Origin: an uncultured Oleiphilaceae bacterium
GTDB lineage: Bacteria > Pseudomonadota > Gammaproteobacteria > Pseudomonadales > Oleiphilaceae
Length of the DNA stretch: 64,000 nucleotides
Direction: 5' to 3'
Assembly: GCA_913060665.1 (NCBI GenBank)
Contig: CAJXUY010000003.1
Span: forward strand, 62,001 to 126,000
Shown here: one piece after another, positions 49,401-59,216 of the stretch
Layout of the letters: each line of letters starts with the position of its first letter
Numbering within the stretch: position 1 is the stretch's first letter
Position numbers and translations under genes: made by a program
The notes under the pieces: generated by a model
Seen by the model: only the letters and a program-made list of their open reading frames with translations
Database searches by the model: none
What the model was told of the DNA's origin: nothing

Positions 49401-50148
49401 AGCATTGCTTAAAAAGATGGTCGATGAACAGCTGTTAAAAGCCCGAGCCGTTATTGGCTTCTGGCCCGCCAATACCGTAAACGATGACTCTATTGAGCTT
49501 TACAGTGACGATACGCGATCAACCAGCTTCCAAACCTTACACCACCTTCGTCAACAGACGGATAAGGCAACAGGAAAACCAAATTATTCGCTAGCAGATT
49601 TTGTTGCGCCGAAAGAAAGCGGTAAGCAAGATTATATCGGCGGCTTTGTTGTGACAGCCGGGCTTGGCGCAGAAGAACTCGCAAAAGCATACGAAGCCAA
49701 ACACGATGATTACAATAGCATCATGGTGAAGGCGCTTGCAGATAGACTAGCAGAAGCCTTTGCAGAAAGAATGCACGAACGGGTGCGTAAAGAGTTTTGG
49801 GGCTACGCAAATCAAGAGTCACTCGATAACCAAGAGTTAATTAAAGAGCGCTACAAGGGCATACGACCAGCACCTGGCTACCCTGCCTGCCCTGAGCACA
49901 CTGAAAAAGGGGCTTTATTTAGCATTCTTGAAGCAACGGATAACACTGGTGTTGTGCTCACAGAACATTTTGCGATGATGCCAGCAGCATCTGTGAGCGG
50001 TTTTTATTACTCTCACCCAGAGTCCAGCTACTTTGCGGTAGGTAGAGTGAACCGTGACCAGGTCGCTTCTTATGCTGACCGGAAAAAAATGTCGCTGAAA
50101 GAAGCTGAGCGCTGGCTGTCTCCAAACTTAGGTTATGAGGCGGATTAA
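46450..50148 (+). CDS. metH: Cobalamin-dependent methionine synthase
   Basis: MetH transfers the methyl group of methyltetrahydrofolate to homocysteine using B12. The 1232-residue product has the homocysteine domain (GLNCALG and [12 protein letters not shown] zinc cysteines), the pterin-binding domain ([12 protein letters not shown]), the cap, the B12 domain with D758-V-H760-D-I-G and GGATTS, and the C-terminal SAM activation domain ([12 protein letters not shown]). All modules are present. It is followed by a good terminator. Confidence 0.98.
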   Translation: MTDRQNRIEQLYEALENRILILDGAMGTMIQGYKLSEEDYRGARFVDHASDVKGNNDLLSITQPEIIKDIHDEYLDAGADILGTNTFNSTVVSQADYHMEELVYELNFESAKLAREVADRKTLETPDKPRFVAGAVGPTSRTASISPDVNNPGYRNVTFQELVDNYYLAVKALCEGGVDIIIIETIFDTLNSKAAIYATQQYFLDSGTDLPIMISGTITDASGRTLSGQTAEAFWLSVSHAKPLSVGLNCALGADALRPYIEELSKKSNVLISAYPNAGLPNEFGEYDQTPDEMAEIVKSFAEDGFVNFIGGCCGSSPAHIKAIADAVAPFSPHQIPEINPALKLSGLEAFTFDENSLFINVGERTNVTGSAKFLRLIKEEQFEEALDVARQQVENGAQIIDINMDEGMLESKEAMNKFLKLIASEPDISRVPIMVDSSKWDVIEEGLRCMQGKAVVNSISLKEGEEEFIEKAKSCMRYGAAAVVMAFDEDGQADTFERKTEICKRSYDVLTRIGFPPQDIIFDPNIFAVATGIEEHSNYAVDFIEATRWIKKNLPYASISGGVSNVSFSFRGNNAVRESIHSVFLYHAIKAGMNMGIVNPGQLVIYDDIDPVLKERVEDVVLNRRDDSTDRLLEIADDYRGDGVEKQKENLEWRELSVTKRLEHALVKGITTFIIEDTEAARLEATRPIEVIEGPLMDGMNVVGDLFGEGKMFLPQVVKSARVMKQAVAHLLPFIEAEKGEKTKAKGKILMATVKGDVHDIGKNIVGVVLQCNNFEVIDLGVMVPCETILKRAKEENVDIIGLSGLITPSLDEMVHVAKEMQREGFDIPLMIGGATTSKAHAAVKIEPQFKNDIAIYVSDASRSVAVSTSLLSDTMKPDFVDSVRAEYEGVRERRKNRAAKTPLLTYKKAISRKFKTEWEDYTPPTPSFTGIKTFVDYPIEELIEYIDWTPFFIAWDLAGKYPNILKDEKVGEAATNLFNDAQALLKKMVDEQLLKARAVIGFWPANTVNDDSIELYSDDTRSTSFQTLHHLRQQTDKATGKPNYSLADFVAPKESGKQDYIGGFVVTAGLGAEELAKAYEAKHDDYNSIMVKALADRLAEAFAERMHERVRKEFWGYANQESLDNQELIKERYKGIRPAPGYPACPEHTEKGALFSILEATDNTGVVLTEHFAMMPAASVSGFYYSHPESSYFAVGRVNRDQVASYADRKKMSLKEAERWLSPNLGYEAD

Positions 50149-50170
50149 AACCCCTCTGTTTCGAAAAACT

Positions 50171-50217
50171 AGTGTCGTAGTAAATTTACAATACTATGAC
50201 ACTTATTTTTATTCGAT
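50171..50217 (+). terminator. Rho-independent terminator of metH
   Basis: AGTGTCGTAGTA and TACTATGACACT pair over 12 positions (one G-U) with a 9-base loop, followed by TTATTTTTATTC. Confidence 0.85.
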
Positions 50218-50361
50218 TTTATTCTTAATATATTAACAAATAATCATTTTAAGAATAAGGTTAAACTGGTATCTTTAGCGCCCTTTATATTCGGCGATTT
50301 TATCATCAAATCGCCGAAATAAGGATTTCTGCTCAGTAACTGAATAGGCCAAACCACTACC

Positions 50362-52020
50362 ATGTACAAGTACGACGACTATGATCGCAACCTCGTTCTT
50401 GAGCGAGTAAAGCAGTTCAGAGGACAAACTGATCGCTTTTTCTCTGGAGAGCTCGCCGAAGACGAATATCTCGCTCTACGTTTACAAAATGGGCTTTATG
50501 TTCAGCGCCTTGCACCTATGTTGCGAGTAGCAATTCCCTACGGGATGCTCTCCTCTGTTCAACTTAGAAGGCTTGCAGACCTGTCTAGAACCTATGACAA
50601 AGGGTATGTGCATTTCACCACTCGTCAAAACGTTCAGTTTAACTGGCCTGAAATTAAAGACGTCCCTGATATGCTGCAATCATTGTCTGAAGTAGAGATG
50701 CATGCGATTCAGACCAGCGGAAACTGTATCCGTAACACTACAACAGATCAGTTTGCTGGTGTTATCAATGACGAAATTATTGACCCTCGTCCTTACTGCG
50801 AACTTATTCGTCAATGGTCCACCTTTCACCCTGAGTTCGCTTATTTACCTCGTAAGTTCAAGATTGCGGTCAATGCTTGCCCTACCGAAGATCGTGCCGC
50901 GATTAAGGTTCATGATATCGGTTTAGAAATTATTAAAAACGAACAAGGCGAAACGGGATTTCGTGTATTCGTAGGTGGTGGACTTGGCAGAACGCCTCTA
51001 TTAGGTTCAGCTATTAATGAATTCTTGGCAGAACAAGATTTATTGACCTACCTCGAAGCCGTAATACGTGTGTACAACCAACACGGGCGTCGCGACAATA
51101 AGTACAAAGCCCGTATTAAGATATTGGTTAAAGCCCTAACTCCAGAAGTATTTGCTCAAAAAGTAGAAGATGAGTGGCAACATATTAAAGAAAGCCCGGC
51201 CAAGCTAACCAATGAAGAAATTGATCGCGTTAAAGGATTCTTCGACGCGCCTGATTACAAAACAATTTCGTCTACACCGTCTTTCGAAGAACAAAAGGCG
51301 TCCAACAAAGCATTTGCTAACTGGGTTAACCGCAACACCAACCATCATAAAGTACAAGGTTACTCGATAGTCACTCTAACGCTCAAAAAGACCGGCGTAC
51401 CACCAGGCGATGTTAGCGACGATAAACTTGAGCTGATTGCCGACCTGGCTGACCAATATAGCTTTGGTGAAGTTCGAGTCGCACACGACCAGAACATTGT
51501 ATTAGCTAACGTTAAGCAAGACGATTTATTCGACGTTTGGAAAAAAGCTCAACCTGCCGGATTCGCTACGCCAAATCTTAATATGTTAACAGACATCATT
51601 TGCTGCCCTGGCGGCGATTTTTGTGCGTTGGCCAATGCCAAATCAATCCCGATAGCTGAGCAAATTCAGACTCGCTTTGACAACCTTGACTACCTTTATG
51701 ACCTGGGTGAGATCGAGCTCAACATATCTGGCTGCATGAACGCTTGTGGCCATCACCATATTGGCAACATCGGAATACTAGGCGTCGATAAGAAAGGTCT
51801 AGAGTTCTATCAAGTTTCATTGGGCGGTTGCTCTGGAAAAGACGCATCAGTCGGCAAGATACTGGGCCCTTCGTTTGCGCGAGAGCAAATGGCTGATATT
51901 ATAGAGAAAATTATTAACGTATATGTCGAGAACAGAACAGACGAAGAACTGTTCCTTGATACATATCGCCGTATTGGAATGACACCATTTAAGGAGCGTG
52001 TATATGCCAAAGCTCATTAA
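50362..52020 (+). CDS. cysI: Sulfite/nitrite reductase hemoprotein
   Basis: The 552-residue product has siroheme and 4Fe-4S cluster binding residues in CCPGGDFCALA and SGCMNACGHHH, two nitrite/sulfite reductase ferredoxin-like half-domains (TTRQNVQFNWP near residue 90) and the C-terminal repeat. In Pseudomonas this form reduces sulfite in cysteine synthesis with DUF934 as the next gene. It has no fused flavoprotein, so electrons must come from another protein. The start of DUF934 overlaps its end by 17 bases. Confidence 0.92.
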   Translation: MYKYDDYDRNLVLERVKQFRGQTDRFFSGELAEDEYLALRLQNGLYVQRLAPMLRVAIPYGMLSSVQLRRLADLSRTYDKGYVHFTTRQNVQFNWPEIKDVPDMLQSLSEVEMHAIQTSGNCIRNTTTDQFAGVINDEIIDPRPYCELIRQWSTFHPEFAYLPRKFKIAVNACPTEDRAAIKVHDIGLEIIKNEQGETGFRVFVGGGLGRTPLLGSAINEFLAEQDLLTYLEAVIRVYNQHGRRDNKYKARIKILVKALTPEVFAQKVEDEWQHIKESPAKLTNEEIDRVKGFFDAPDYKTISSTPSFEEQKASNKAFANWVNRNTNHHKVQGYSIVTLTLKKTGVPPGDVSDDKLELIADLADQYSFGEVRVAHDQNIVLANVKQDDLFDVWKKAQPAGFATPNLNMLTDIICCPGGDFCALANAKSIPIAEQIQTRFDNLDYLYDLGEIELNISGCMNACGHHHIGNIGILGVDKKGLEFYQVSLGGCSGKDASVGKILGPSFAREQMADIIEKIINVYVENRTDEELFLDTYRRIGMTPFKERVYAKAH

Positions 52021-52489
52021 AGATCACCAGATCATCGAAGATAACTGGCTGATCATTGATGCCGACTTCGAAGGTGATCTTCCTGAACAGAACGCGATCG
52101 TTCCTTTAAATTACTGGACTCAAAATAGAGAATCGTTAGCATCCAGGAAGAATGTTGGCGTATGGCTTGATAGCCATGAAGAGCCTGCCCCTCTTTCTGC
52201 CGACTTGAAATCGTTACCAGTAGTCGCCATTAATTTTCCGAAATTCGCAGATGGCAGAGGTTATTCATATGCCAGACTATTACGTGAACGCTTTAACTAC
52301 GATGGCGAAATTAGAGCTATTGGGGATGTGTTACAAGACCAGCTTTTTTATATGAAGCGCTGCGGCTTTAATGCATTCTCGATTAGGGCTGACCGAGATA
52401 TTGAACAAGCACTGAACGGTTTAAGTGATTTCTCTAATAGCTACCAAGCTGGATGCGATAACCCTATACCTCAATTCCGTAGAAGGTAA
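52004..52489 (+). CDS. DUF934 protein, partner of the sulfite reductase
   Basis: The 161-residue product contains the family core FADGRGYSYARLLRERFNYDGEIRAIGDVLQDQLFYMKRCGFNAF. It always lies after cysI in Pseudomonas-type bacteria and is presumed to help the reductase or its electron supply; the reaction is not known. The ATG at 52004 has AAGGAG 7 bases upstream, placed inside cysI, so I prefer it over the GTG two codons earlier. Confidence 0.85.
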   Translation: MPKLIKDHQIIEDNWLIIDADFEGDLPEQNAIVPLNYWTQNRESLASRKNVGVWLDSHEEPAPLSADLKSLPVVAINFPKFADGRGYSYARLLRERFNYDGEIRAIGDVLQDQLFYMKRCGFNAFSIRADRDIEQALNGLSDFSNSYQAGCDNPIPQFRRR

Positions 52490-52507
52490 GCCCAATCTAA
52501 AATATCT

Positions 52508-52547
52508 ACTCTCTCTCTTAATATCACAGACCTTCAAGAGAGAGAGT
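52508..52547. repeat. Perfect 12-base inverted repeat after DUF934
   Basis: ACTCTCTCTCTT (52508-52519) and AAGAGAGAGAGT (52536-52547) are fully complementary with a 16-base loop. No T-run follows. It can form a stable mRNA 3' hairpin. Related CTCTCTAA-type words recur to 52610. Confidence 0.7.
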
Positions 52548-52721
52548 CCTAAAAACCTCTAAAATTCAATTACATTACTCCCTCTCTAATTCAAATTTAC
52601 TACCTCTCAAACTAAAAGTTACATGTTTTGTACTAAAGTAATCATGTACTATTAACAATAGTAACGCTTCTAATTTGATTACCCTATAACCGTACTAGCC
52701 CTAAATGGATGCAAGCACCAT

Positions 52722-53888
52722 ATGGATAGCCAGTCGATCGTCACATCATTTTTCTTAATCTTTTCTGGCGCAGCGGTGTTAGCGTCGGTAGTCCTTTATA
52801 CAAGACAACCTCTTATCGTTGCCTATATAGCATTAGGTGCCATCCTTGGGCCTTATGGGCTTCACTTGGTCACTGACGCTCATTTGCTTTCAGAGATCGC
52901 TGAAATCGGCATAATATTTTTACTGTTTCTACTCGGTTTAGACATGCAACCCAGCAATCTAGTGCACATGCTCAAAAAGGCAACGGTTGTCGCAATCGCT
53001 AGCTCCATTGTATTCGCAACCTGCGGGTATGCGATTGCATCAATGTTTGGCTACACCCAGACAGAGAGCATTGTAATTGGTGTTGCTATGATGTTTTCTA
53101 GCACTATCATCGGTATCAAACTATTACCTACCACTGTTCTGCATCATAGGCATACAGGCGAGTTAGTGGTCGGCCTCCTACTCCTACAAGATTTAATTGC
53201 GATCATTGTATTGCTGATGCTCGGCGGTAAGGAGTCGGAATCCACTTGGCAGCAATTCTTACAAACACTGATTATGTTACCCGTTTTAGTGCTAGTAGCC
53301 TTTGCAACTGTAAAATATGTCATCGTAAAACTACTTCAACATTTCGACCGGTTTCACGAATATATATTTCTTCTGGCTATTGGATGGTGCCTTGGAGTTG
53401 CTCAGCTTGCTGAACTGTGCGGGCTATCGCTCGAAATAGGTGCCTTTATAGGGGGGATAAGCGTCGCAACGAGCCCTATATCGCAATATATTGCTGTACA
53501 CCTGAAACCGTTAAGGGATTTTTTCTTAATTTTATTCTTCTTTTCGCTAGGTGCTAGCTTTAATTTGGGCCTGCTTTCAGAAGTTATCTTAGCCTCAAGC
53601 GTATTAGCAATCTGCATCCTTATTATCAAGCCTATAACTTTTCGCTACTTACTCGGCTTAATTAAAGAGCCAGCAGATCAGTCTTGGGAGGTAGGGTTCA
53701 GACTAGGACAGATTAGTGAGTTTTCGTTGCTGATCGCATTTTTAGCCACTTCAACCGCCATTATCGGCACAAATGCATCCCACGTCATACAAGCAACCGC
53801 CATTATTACGTTTATACTGAATTCTTACGTGGTTATTTTTCGCTTTCCAAGCCCGATTGCGGTTAATGATAAATTGAGAAGGGATTAG
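52722..53888 (+). CDS. Cation:proton antiporter of the CPA2 (Kef-type) family
   Basis: The 388-residue product is a membrane protein with about 12 hydrophobic helices, including FLLFLLGLDMQPSNLVHMLKKATVV and the CPA2 segment LLLQDLIAIIVLLMLGG with its conserved QD. It ends with no cytoplasmic TrkA-N (RCK) domain, so it is shorter than KefB/KefC. The ion is not known. It stands alone between DUF934 and sohB. Confidence 0.85.
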   Translation: MDSQSIVTSFFLIFSGAAVLASVVLYTRQPLIVAYIALGAILGPYGLHLVTDAHLLSEIAEIGIIFLLFLLGLDMQPSNLVHMLKKATVVAIASSIVFATCGYAIASMFGYTQTESIVIGVAMMFSSTIIGIKLLPTTVLHHRHTGELVVGLLLLQDLIAIIVLLMLGGKESESTWQQFLQTLIMLPVLVLVAFATVKYVIVKLLQHFDRFHEYIFLLAIGWCLGVAQLAELCGLSLEIGAFIGGISVATSPISQYIAVHLKPLRDFFLILFFFSLGASFNLGLLSEVILASSVLAICILIIKPITFRYLLGLIKEPADQSWEVGFRLGQISEFSLLIAFLATSTAIIGTNASHVIQATAIITFILNSYVVIFRFPSPIAVNDKLRRD

Positions 53889-53975
53889 AAGCATGGAAAT
53901 ATTGATCATGATTCGCGGCTTAGAGACGATAAATACTCTCATCGCCTCGAAGCTACTAAAGATATAAGTTTCATT

Positions 53976-55022
53976 TTACGACATATAGCGACTTTGCTGC
54001 ACTGAATTGATTAACTTGTGAACTGACTTTTCTACCCCAGCTGCCACTGATAACCCGAACTTTTCTTGCAACGACTTTTTCTCTTTGTATTTTACCTCAA
54101 ACACATCAAGCGACTCACAGGCTTGCGTAATATATTCATCAGAGGTTTTTAGTTCATCGACTAGTTTAACGTCGAGTGCCCGTTTACCAAACCAAACATC
54201 ACCATTTGCGACTTCCGATATATTCACTACCGGACGGTGATCTCTTACAAACGATTTAAATAACTCATGAGTGTCTTCAAGATCATGCTTGAACTTCTCT
54301 CTACCTTGATCTGTGTTTTCACCAAACATGGTTAACGTACGTTTGTGCTCGCCTGCCGTAAGCAATTCAATATCGATACTATTTTTCTTCAATAGTTTGT
54401 TAAAATTTGGAACCTGAGCAACGACCCCAATTGACCCTAACACTGCAAATGGTGAGGCAATAATCTTATCTGCCACACAGGCCATCATATAACCGCCACT
54501 CGCAGCAACTTTATCTACACAGACTGTAAGAGGTATATTGGCGTTTTTGATACGATTTAACTGAGCTGAGGCTAAACCATAGGAGTGAACCATTCCCCCT
54601 CCACTTTCGAGCCGGATAACAATTTCATCGTTTTTAGGATCTGCTACTGAAAGTACTGCCGTGATTGCATTACGGAGTGGCTCATTTTCAGATGCTTTTA
54701 TATCGCCATCAAAATCTACAATATACATTCTCTTTTTAACATCACGCTCTTTTTTGGTAGCCTTACACTTCTTTTTAAGTTTTTGTTCTTTTTTAGCGAG
54801 TTTTTCTTTTTCTTTAATCATTTCTTTATCTAAAATCTGATCTTCAAGCGCCTCTTTCATTTCAGATATGCGCTTATTAATTTTAGTCACCTCTATGGAT
54901 CCTTCAGTCCCCAGCTTACCTTTTGATGAAACTGCTACCACACCGGCAACCGCTAAGACCAAGGCAATAACAACGGTTACCGCTTTAGCAAGAAAAACTC
55001 CATACTCTGCCAAAAATTCCAA
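53976..55022 (-). CDS. sohB: S49 serine protease SohB
   Basis: SohB is an inner-membrane signal-peptide-peptidase-like protease. The 348-residue product has an N-terminal membrane helix (about 8-32), a lysine-rich coiled coil (about 50-95) and a peptidase domain with nucleophile Ser in VDKVAASGGYMMACVADKIIA and the general-base Lys region SPFAVLGSIGVVAQ. Length and arrangement are as in E. coli SohB. Confidence 0.94.
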   Translation of the reverse strand: MEFLAEYGVFLAKAVTVVIALVLAVAGVVAVSSKGKLGTEGSIEVTKINKRISEMKEALEDQILDKEMIKEKEKLAKKEQKLKKKCKATKKERDVKKRMYIVDFDGDIKASENEPLRNAITAVLSVADPKNDEIVIRLESGGGMVHSYGLASAQLNRIKNANIPLTVCVDKVAASGGYMMACVADKIIASPFAVLGSIGVVAQVPNFNKLLKKNSIDIELLTAGEHKRTLTMFGENTDQGREKFKHDLEDTHELFKSFVRDHRPVVNISEVANGDVWFGKRALDVKLVDELKTSDEYITQACESLDVFEVKYKEKKSLQEKFGLSVAAGVEKSVHKLINSVQQSRYMS

Positions 55023-55116
55023 ACACCTTCCCCTTATTTCCTAATAATCACACATGCATTTTTTAGTCAGTGCCACAATTGCTATGACAGCTTAAGCTTT
55101 CAGATTCTATGTATCG

Positions 55117-55131
55117 ATATGCTCAGCATAT
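55117..55131. promoter_or_regulatory. Palindrome ATATGCTcAGCATAT between sohB and the SCP2 gene
   Basis: A perfect 15-base palindrome with one central base, followed at once by AGTATGCT, a partial further repeat. It is a plausible operator of unknown regulator. Confidence 0.4.
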
Positions 55132-55260
55132 AGTATGCTAGGTCAATGCTCGAATATGAGGGCTAACCGACAAAATACAAGGCTTCCAGGCTATTCAATT
55201 AGCGGTAACTGCTCAACGTTTTAAAGCTTATCTAATTTCAAACAAGCGTTCGGTTGGCTA

Positions 55261-55289
55261 TTGACATGACGCTCAATACCACATAGTCT
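55261..55289 (+). promoter_or_regulatory. Possible sigma-70 promoter upstream of the SCP2 gene
   Basis: TTGACA is consensus, spacing is 17, but the -10 TAGTCT matches only half of the consensus. The leader would be about 110 bases. Confidence 0.35.
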
Positions 55290-55406
55290 CACTTTGCTCG
55301 ATTAATTATCGAATAACACGCAAAGAAAGAGACACTAGCATCACATTATATCTAAGCATTAGAGTTAGTAAGTGTGAGTTAATCCAAACACGAAAAGGAT
55401 ATACAA

Positions 55407-55721
55407 ATGCCTGTAGCAAAAATCTTCGAGACTTTAAAAGACAACTTTAACGCCGATGCAGCAGCAGGGGTAGATTTAGTATTTCAATTCGCAATCGAAG
55501 ATGCCGATTCTTATCACTTGGTAATCAATGATGGCAAATGTGAACTTATTGCTGGTGAGCACGACGACCCATCAGTAACACTCATCATGAACACTGAAAC
55601 TCTTCAGGGTATCGTTAGTGGTGAAACTGACGGTATGCAAGCATTTATGGCCGGCCAACTACGTGCTGAAGGCGATATGATGTTAGCAACTAAATTAGGC
55701 GAGCTTTTCAGCATCGGCTAA
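55407..55721 (+). CDS. SCP2 sterol-binding domain protein
   Basis: The 104-residue product consists of one SCP-2 domain: AGVDLVFQFAIEDADSYHLVINDGKCELIAGEHDDPSVTLIMNTETLQGIVSGETDGMQAFMAGQLRAEGDMMLATKLGELF, read here as one continuous fold with the family's conserved G-D and M-A-F-M-A-G-Q-L-R-A-E-G-D (quoted by key residues). It likely binds lipids or acyl-CoA. A good RBS AAAGGA lies 9 bases before the ATG. Confidence 0.9.
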   Translation: MPVAKIFETLKDNFNADAAAGVDLVFQFAIEDADSYHLVINDGKCELIAGEHDDPSVTLIMNTETLQGIVSGETDGMQAFMAGQLRAEGDMMLATKLGELFSIG

Positions 55722-55736
55722 TTTATAGTGACCAGT

Positions 55737-55763
55737 AAAAGGCAGTGAATAACTGCCTTTTCT
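55737..55763. terminator. Bidirectional terminator after the SCP2 gene
   Basis: AAAAGGCAGT and ACTGCCTTTT pair over 10 bases with a 5-base loop. It lies between convergent genes and can act on both strands. Confidence 0.85.
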
Positions 55764-55816
55764 ACCCATCTTCAGATTTCCAGCACTTGTAGTCAACCTC
55801 CATTCTATACAAGTAC

Positions 55817-56467
55817 TTATTGCCAGCTTTCAACCGCATGTTCTGCGGGCTCATTTAGCGGCTTAGCAAACAAACCCTGATTATTTAGAGATACCGCATA
55901 CAATGCACCATCCTTCATAGGAAGGTAAGTAGCACTACCATACTTTGCCTCAATCCACGGCAACCAAGCGTTATCACTTACCACGGCCCAGACATCCGTT
56001 ATACTTGTGACACCACTAATATCATAAACTGTTCGCTCGGCATTTCTTTCGGCTTCTAGTGAGATATACCGTCCACTTAACCTATCCAAACGGAAACCAG
56101 GTTCTAGGCCGATTATTTCTAGTGGACCTCCCCAGCTAATTACTCGAACGTCTAACTGCCACAAATCACCCTTTATGGTGTAAGTCTGCTTTTGACCCTC
56201 AGGTATCGCGACAGTAAGCTCAAACTCGCGCTCGGCAACCTCTTTCACCGCTACAGTAGCAATTGTCTTATCGTGTGAGATCACACCGTAAGAAATAAAA
56301 TCCCAGGCTACTGCAAGTAACACCAAAGAAATAACAATGGCAAATAAGGATACAGTCCCTCTAAGCCAAGCAAGGATCCAACGACGCCCCATTAAGACTC
56401 TTAATGAGACAACCGTTAGAATGATAGCAAGTAATACAAGGCAAACGCCCAGAGTCATATATAACAT
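55817..56467 (-). CDS. Two-helix membrane protein of unknown function
   Basis: The 216-residue product has two N-terminal hydrophobic helices (about 2-25 and 36-60), separated by a basic loop, then an extracytoplasmic region of beta type (ELTVAIPEGQKQTYTIKGDLWQLDVRVISWGG) ending in W. Related proteins beside fimL in Pseudomonas-like genomes are sometimes called multidrug transporters, but nothing here shows transport. It follows fimL by 63 bases on the same strand. Confidence 0.6.
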   Translation of the reverse strand: MLYMTLGVCLVLLAIILTVVSLRVLMGRRWILAWLRGTVSLFAIVISLVLLAVAWDFISYGVISHDKTIATVAVKEVAEREFELTVAIPEGQKQTYTIKGDLWQLDVRVISWGGPLEIIGLEPGFRLDRLSGRYISLEAERNAERTVYDISGVTSITDVWAVVSDNAWLPWIEAKYGSATYLPMKDGALYAVSLNNQGLFAKPLNEPAEHAVESWQ

Positions 56468-56530
56468 CGAATAACTGCACCCATCGATTATGGTTAGTTA
56501 GGTGTACTTCAGTTATCCTATTTTACAGAT

Positions 56531-58243
56531 TCAAGACACTGGATAGTTGATAGACTTCAGACTTTCTTCAGCTAATGACAGTAAATCTGCATTAACGGAC
56601 TCACGCCCACTGATCGTTTCGATATAATATTCTAGCGAGGTCAGTATATCCGCAAGTGTGTCCAGTATGGATTCTTCAGGTCGCGAATCTTTTTCTAATA
56701 GTTCATTCTCAATACACTCAGCACATGCAGAAATAGCGGCTGCAAGTCGCTCTTCTCCAACAATAAACATACTTCCCTGCACCGCATTTAGCGTGCTATT
56801 AACATTAGCTAAGTGTATTTTGTCCCAGTTGGATTCGACAAAAGCAGTGATTGCTCGCTTTGTTAAAGTAATACCTGACTGGGCCTCATCAGTCACCACA
56901 ATCATAGCCTCCGATAAGTAAGGGCTATTTTCTACTCCTTGCTCACCTAATACACTATTATCTAGTTCTGGTGTAATACCCGTTTCTTCGAAACGCTTTA
57001 TCGCCTGCTCTATGTTTAAAACAGCATTTGCGACGGAGATTAATTCTTCTTCTGTCGGTGGTTTACCACCTTCCGACCAACCTTTTAGTGCTTTATTTTG
57101 GCTTGAGGCAAGGTCAGCCAATTGATTCAAATCTAGCATAACTAGGGTGCTTGTTAACTTCTCCAACCCGGATGAAATGACGCTAAAATCAGTAACATCA
57201 GGATCTATACCTCGCTCTATAATATCTAACTTATCTTTTAACTGACTAATTTCTTCCAGCAATGCGCCTGACAGAGAGCGAAGAACATCAGCGCCTGGGC
57301 CAAATAATCGTTTACGGTTAGAGACCAGGTTTTGCTCATTTAGAGCCAATGGCTCAACGCCATAAGCATATAATATATCGCTGACTTCCTTGTTGGTAGA
57401 ACCACTTAATGAAAGCAAATAAAGTAGTTCCTTGATAATAGAATCAGGTGCTGTCTTTGACGTAACAACTTTGCCAACGTACACCAATTCTTTTGTATAA
57501 CGTTCAATCTTCATTAACAAACGCTTACGGGACTTCGTCGCCTCCATCTGGCGATCCATGATTGCCTGCCCAACAATCGCTAAGAGGCACCACAAGCCTG
57601 ACAATGGGGAATTAGCACAAAGCTTGGACAACCCTAAGGCTGAACGTGTTAACAGTTTGATACTAACATCTAAATTCTGTTCGCGAATGAGACCCACCAG
57701 AGCGACCTGATACATATGCCTTAATCGACGCGCGCGCTGATCGAAGTCAGTAATTTCAGTCGTGTCACCTTCGCTAAAGTTAACGCAATGGTCAACGTTT
57801 CGGGTCATATCAATTTCGAAGAAATGAGAATCAGGGAAAGGCTTATTTTTAATCGCAACCCTAAGCTCATTTATTATGGGTAGGAGTAACTCAGGATGAT
57901 CCTCCCCTCGCTGCTGGTAGTATTCAATATACCGCCTCAGTATAAACAATGCATTGTTAAGGGTCGTCAGCAGGTTGTTTTTATCATCGGTCGCGCCTAC
58001 AGGAACTTCGTTCGCAAGAGAGACCGCCTCATGGCAGAGCAATACACCGCCTTGTATTTCAACTAATACAAATATTCCGCGAAGCTGATTAAGGAAATCA
58101 ATACAATTCTGTAAGTCTTCCCCACTTTCACGGTTTTCTTGAAAACGCTCTAGATTTTTCTCGGCTTGTTTAACCGTTGTTTCAATCTCTGACTGAACGA
58201 GTTCAAACGAATTAGCCTTTGCCGCTACTGAAGCTGCAGTCAT
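56531..58243 (-). CDS. fimL: FimL-like regulator of type IV pili and cAMP
   Basis: FimL is a soluble protein related to the N-terminal part of the chemotaxis kinase ChpA that links pili to adenylate cyclase in Pseudomonas aeruginosa. The 570-residue helical product has HPt-like helical modules without the phospho-histidine motif, typified by LQNCIDFLNQLRGIFVLVEIQGGVLLCHEA near residues 46-75. Length and neighbourhood near dnaQ-rnhA-gloB-mltD match P. aeruginosa fimL. The identification rests on recall of the family, not on an alignment. Confidence 0.75.
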   Translation of the reverse strand: MTAASVAAKANSFELVQSEIETTVKQAEKNLERFQENRESGEDLQNCIDFLNQLRGIFVLVEIQGGVLLCHEAVSLANEVPVGATDDKNNLLTTLNNALFILRRYIEYYQQRGEDHPELLLPIINELRVAIKNKPFPDSHFFEIDMTRNVDHCVNFSEGDTTEITDFDQRARRLRHMYQVALVGLIREQNLDVSIKLLTRSALGLSKLCANSPLSGLWCLLAIVGQAIMDRQMEATKSRKRLLMKIERYTKELVYVGKVVTSKTAPDSIIKELLYLLSLSGSTNKEVSDILYAYGVEPLALNEQNLVSNRKRLFGPGADVLRSLSGALLEEISQLKDKLDIIERGIDPDVTDFSVISSGLEKLTSTLVMLDLNQLADLASSQNKALKGWSEGGKPPTEEELISVANAVLNIEQAIKRFEETGITPELDNSVLGEQGVENSPYLSEAMIVVTDEAQSGITLTKRAITAFVESNWDKIHLANVNSTLNAVQGSMFIVGEERLAAAISACAECIENELLEKDSRPEESILDTLADILTSLEYYIETISGRESVNADLLSLAEESLKSINYPVS

Positions 58244-58479
58244 AAACTACCAATTCCTAACATAATTAGACGTCAACATAGGCTTTATTGCCTCACTCAC
58301 CATTCACTACGATATACCGATTGTAAACCCATAGCGAAAAGCTAATAATTTTTTATTTAACTTTAACTTATAACACATATTTCATGTGATACAAGAAATA
58401 GACTGTTTCAAAGCATTACTTTAGGTAACTTTGTATTATTCCTTATTTTATAGGTCACTAGAGCAAGCCTTAGCCAAGA

Positions 58480-59178
58480 CTACTCCCCTCTCCATACCGC
58501 CCTACCGGACTTTTTCTCCAGTGCATCCAAGCGACCTTCGTGATCAGCCAACTCCTCTACTGACGCTTTAATGACCTTAAGAGGTGGGCGATCTGATGAC
58601 AGTAACTGGATACCCGTCACCTGATCAGCACCTTCTTCGCCACCAAGGGAGAGCATCGTCTGCCCACCCGTCATTAACAAATAGACATCTGCTAAGATTT
58701 CGGAATCAAGCAATGCCCCGTGAAGGTCACGCATACTGTTGTCAATGCCATACCGCTTACAAAGCGCGTCCAGGCTGTTTCGTTGTCCTGGATGTTTTTT
58801 TCGAGCCATCGACAAGGTATCAAGCACACCACAGTACTTTTCTACTTTACCAGGGCCACCTTGTAGCAATGCAAATTCATGATTAATAAAACCAATATCA
58901 AATGGCGCGTTATGGATAACCAACTCAGCGCCATCGATAAACGCCAAAAAATCAGCATAAACATCTTTAAAAAGTGGTTTATCCGCTAAATACTCATTGG
59001 TAATACCATGAACTTCAATCGCACCACTATCAATCTCCCGCTGAGGATTAATATATTGATGGTAGTGATTACCGGTTAGCTTGCGATCAACTAACTCAAC
59101 GCACCCTATTTCAATTATTCGATGACCCTGCGATGGCTCTATACCGGTAGTTTCGGTATCTAATACAACTTGTCTCAT
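58480..59178 (-). CDS. dnaQ: DNA polymerase III epsilon subunit (proofreading exonuclease)
   Basis: DnaQ is the 3'-5' exonuclease of the replicase. The 232-residue product has Exo I (LDTETTGIEPSQGHRIIEIGC), Exo II (IHNAPFDIGFINHEF) and Exo III (LHGALLDSEILADVY), and a C-terminal tail that binds alpha. It is 38 bases from rnhA, and the two overlap in organisation as in E. coli, but here both are on the same strand. Confidence 0.97.
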   Translation of the reverse strand: MRQVVLDTETTGIEPSQGHRIIEIGCVELVDRKLTGNHYHQYINPQREIDSGAIEVHGITNEYLADKPLFKDVYADFLAFIDGAELVIHNAPFDIGFINHEFALLQGGPGKVEKYCGVLDTLSMARKKHPGQRNSLDALCKRYGIDNSMRDLHGALLDSEILADVYLLMTGGQTMLSLGGEEGADQVTGIQLLSSDRPPLKVIKASVEELADHEGRLDALEKKSGRAVWRGE

Positions 59179-59216
59179 TAACTAGTAATTCCTAAACTTT
59201 GTGATGACAGAGTTTG

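Larger units (their letters stand above)
55023..55406. other. Intergenic region between divergent sohB and the SCP2 gene
   Basis: The 384-base region holds a possible promoter for the SCP2 gene, TTGACA (55261-55266) with a weak TAGTCT after 17 bases, and an inverted repeat at 55117-55131. No gene is seen. Confidence 0.5.
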
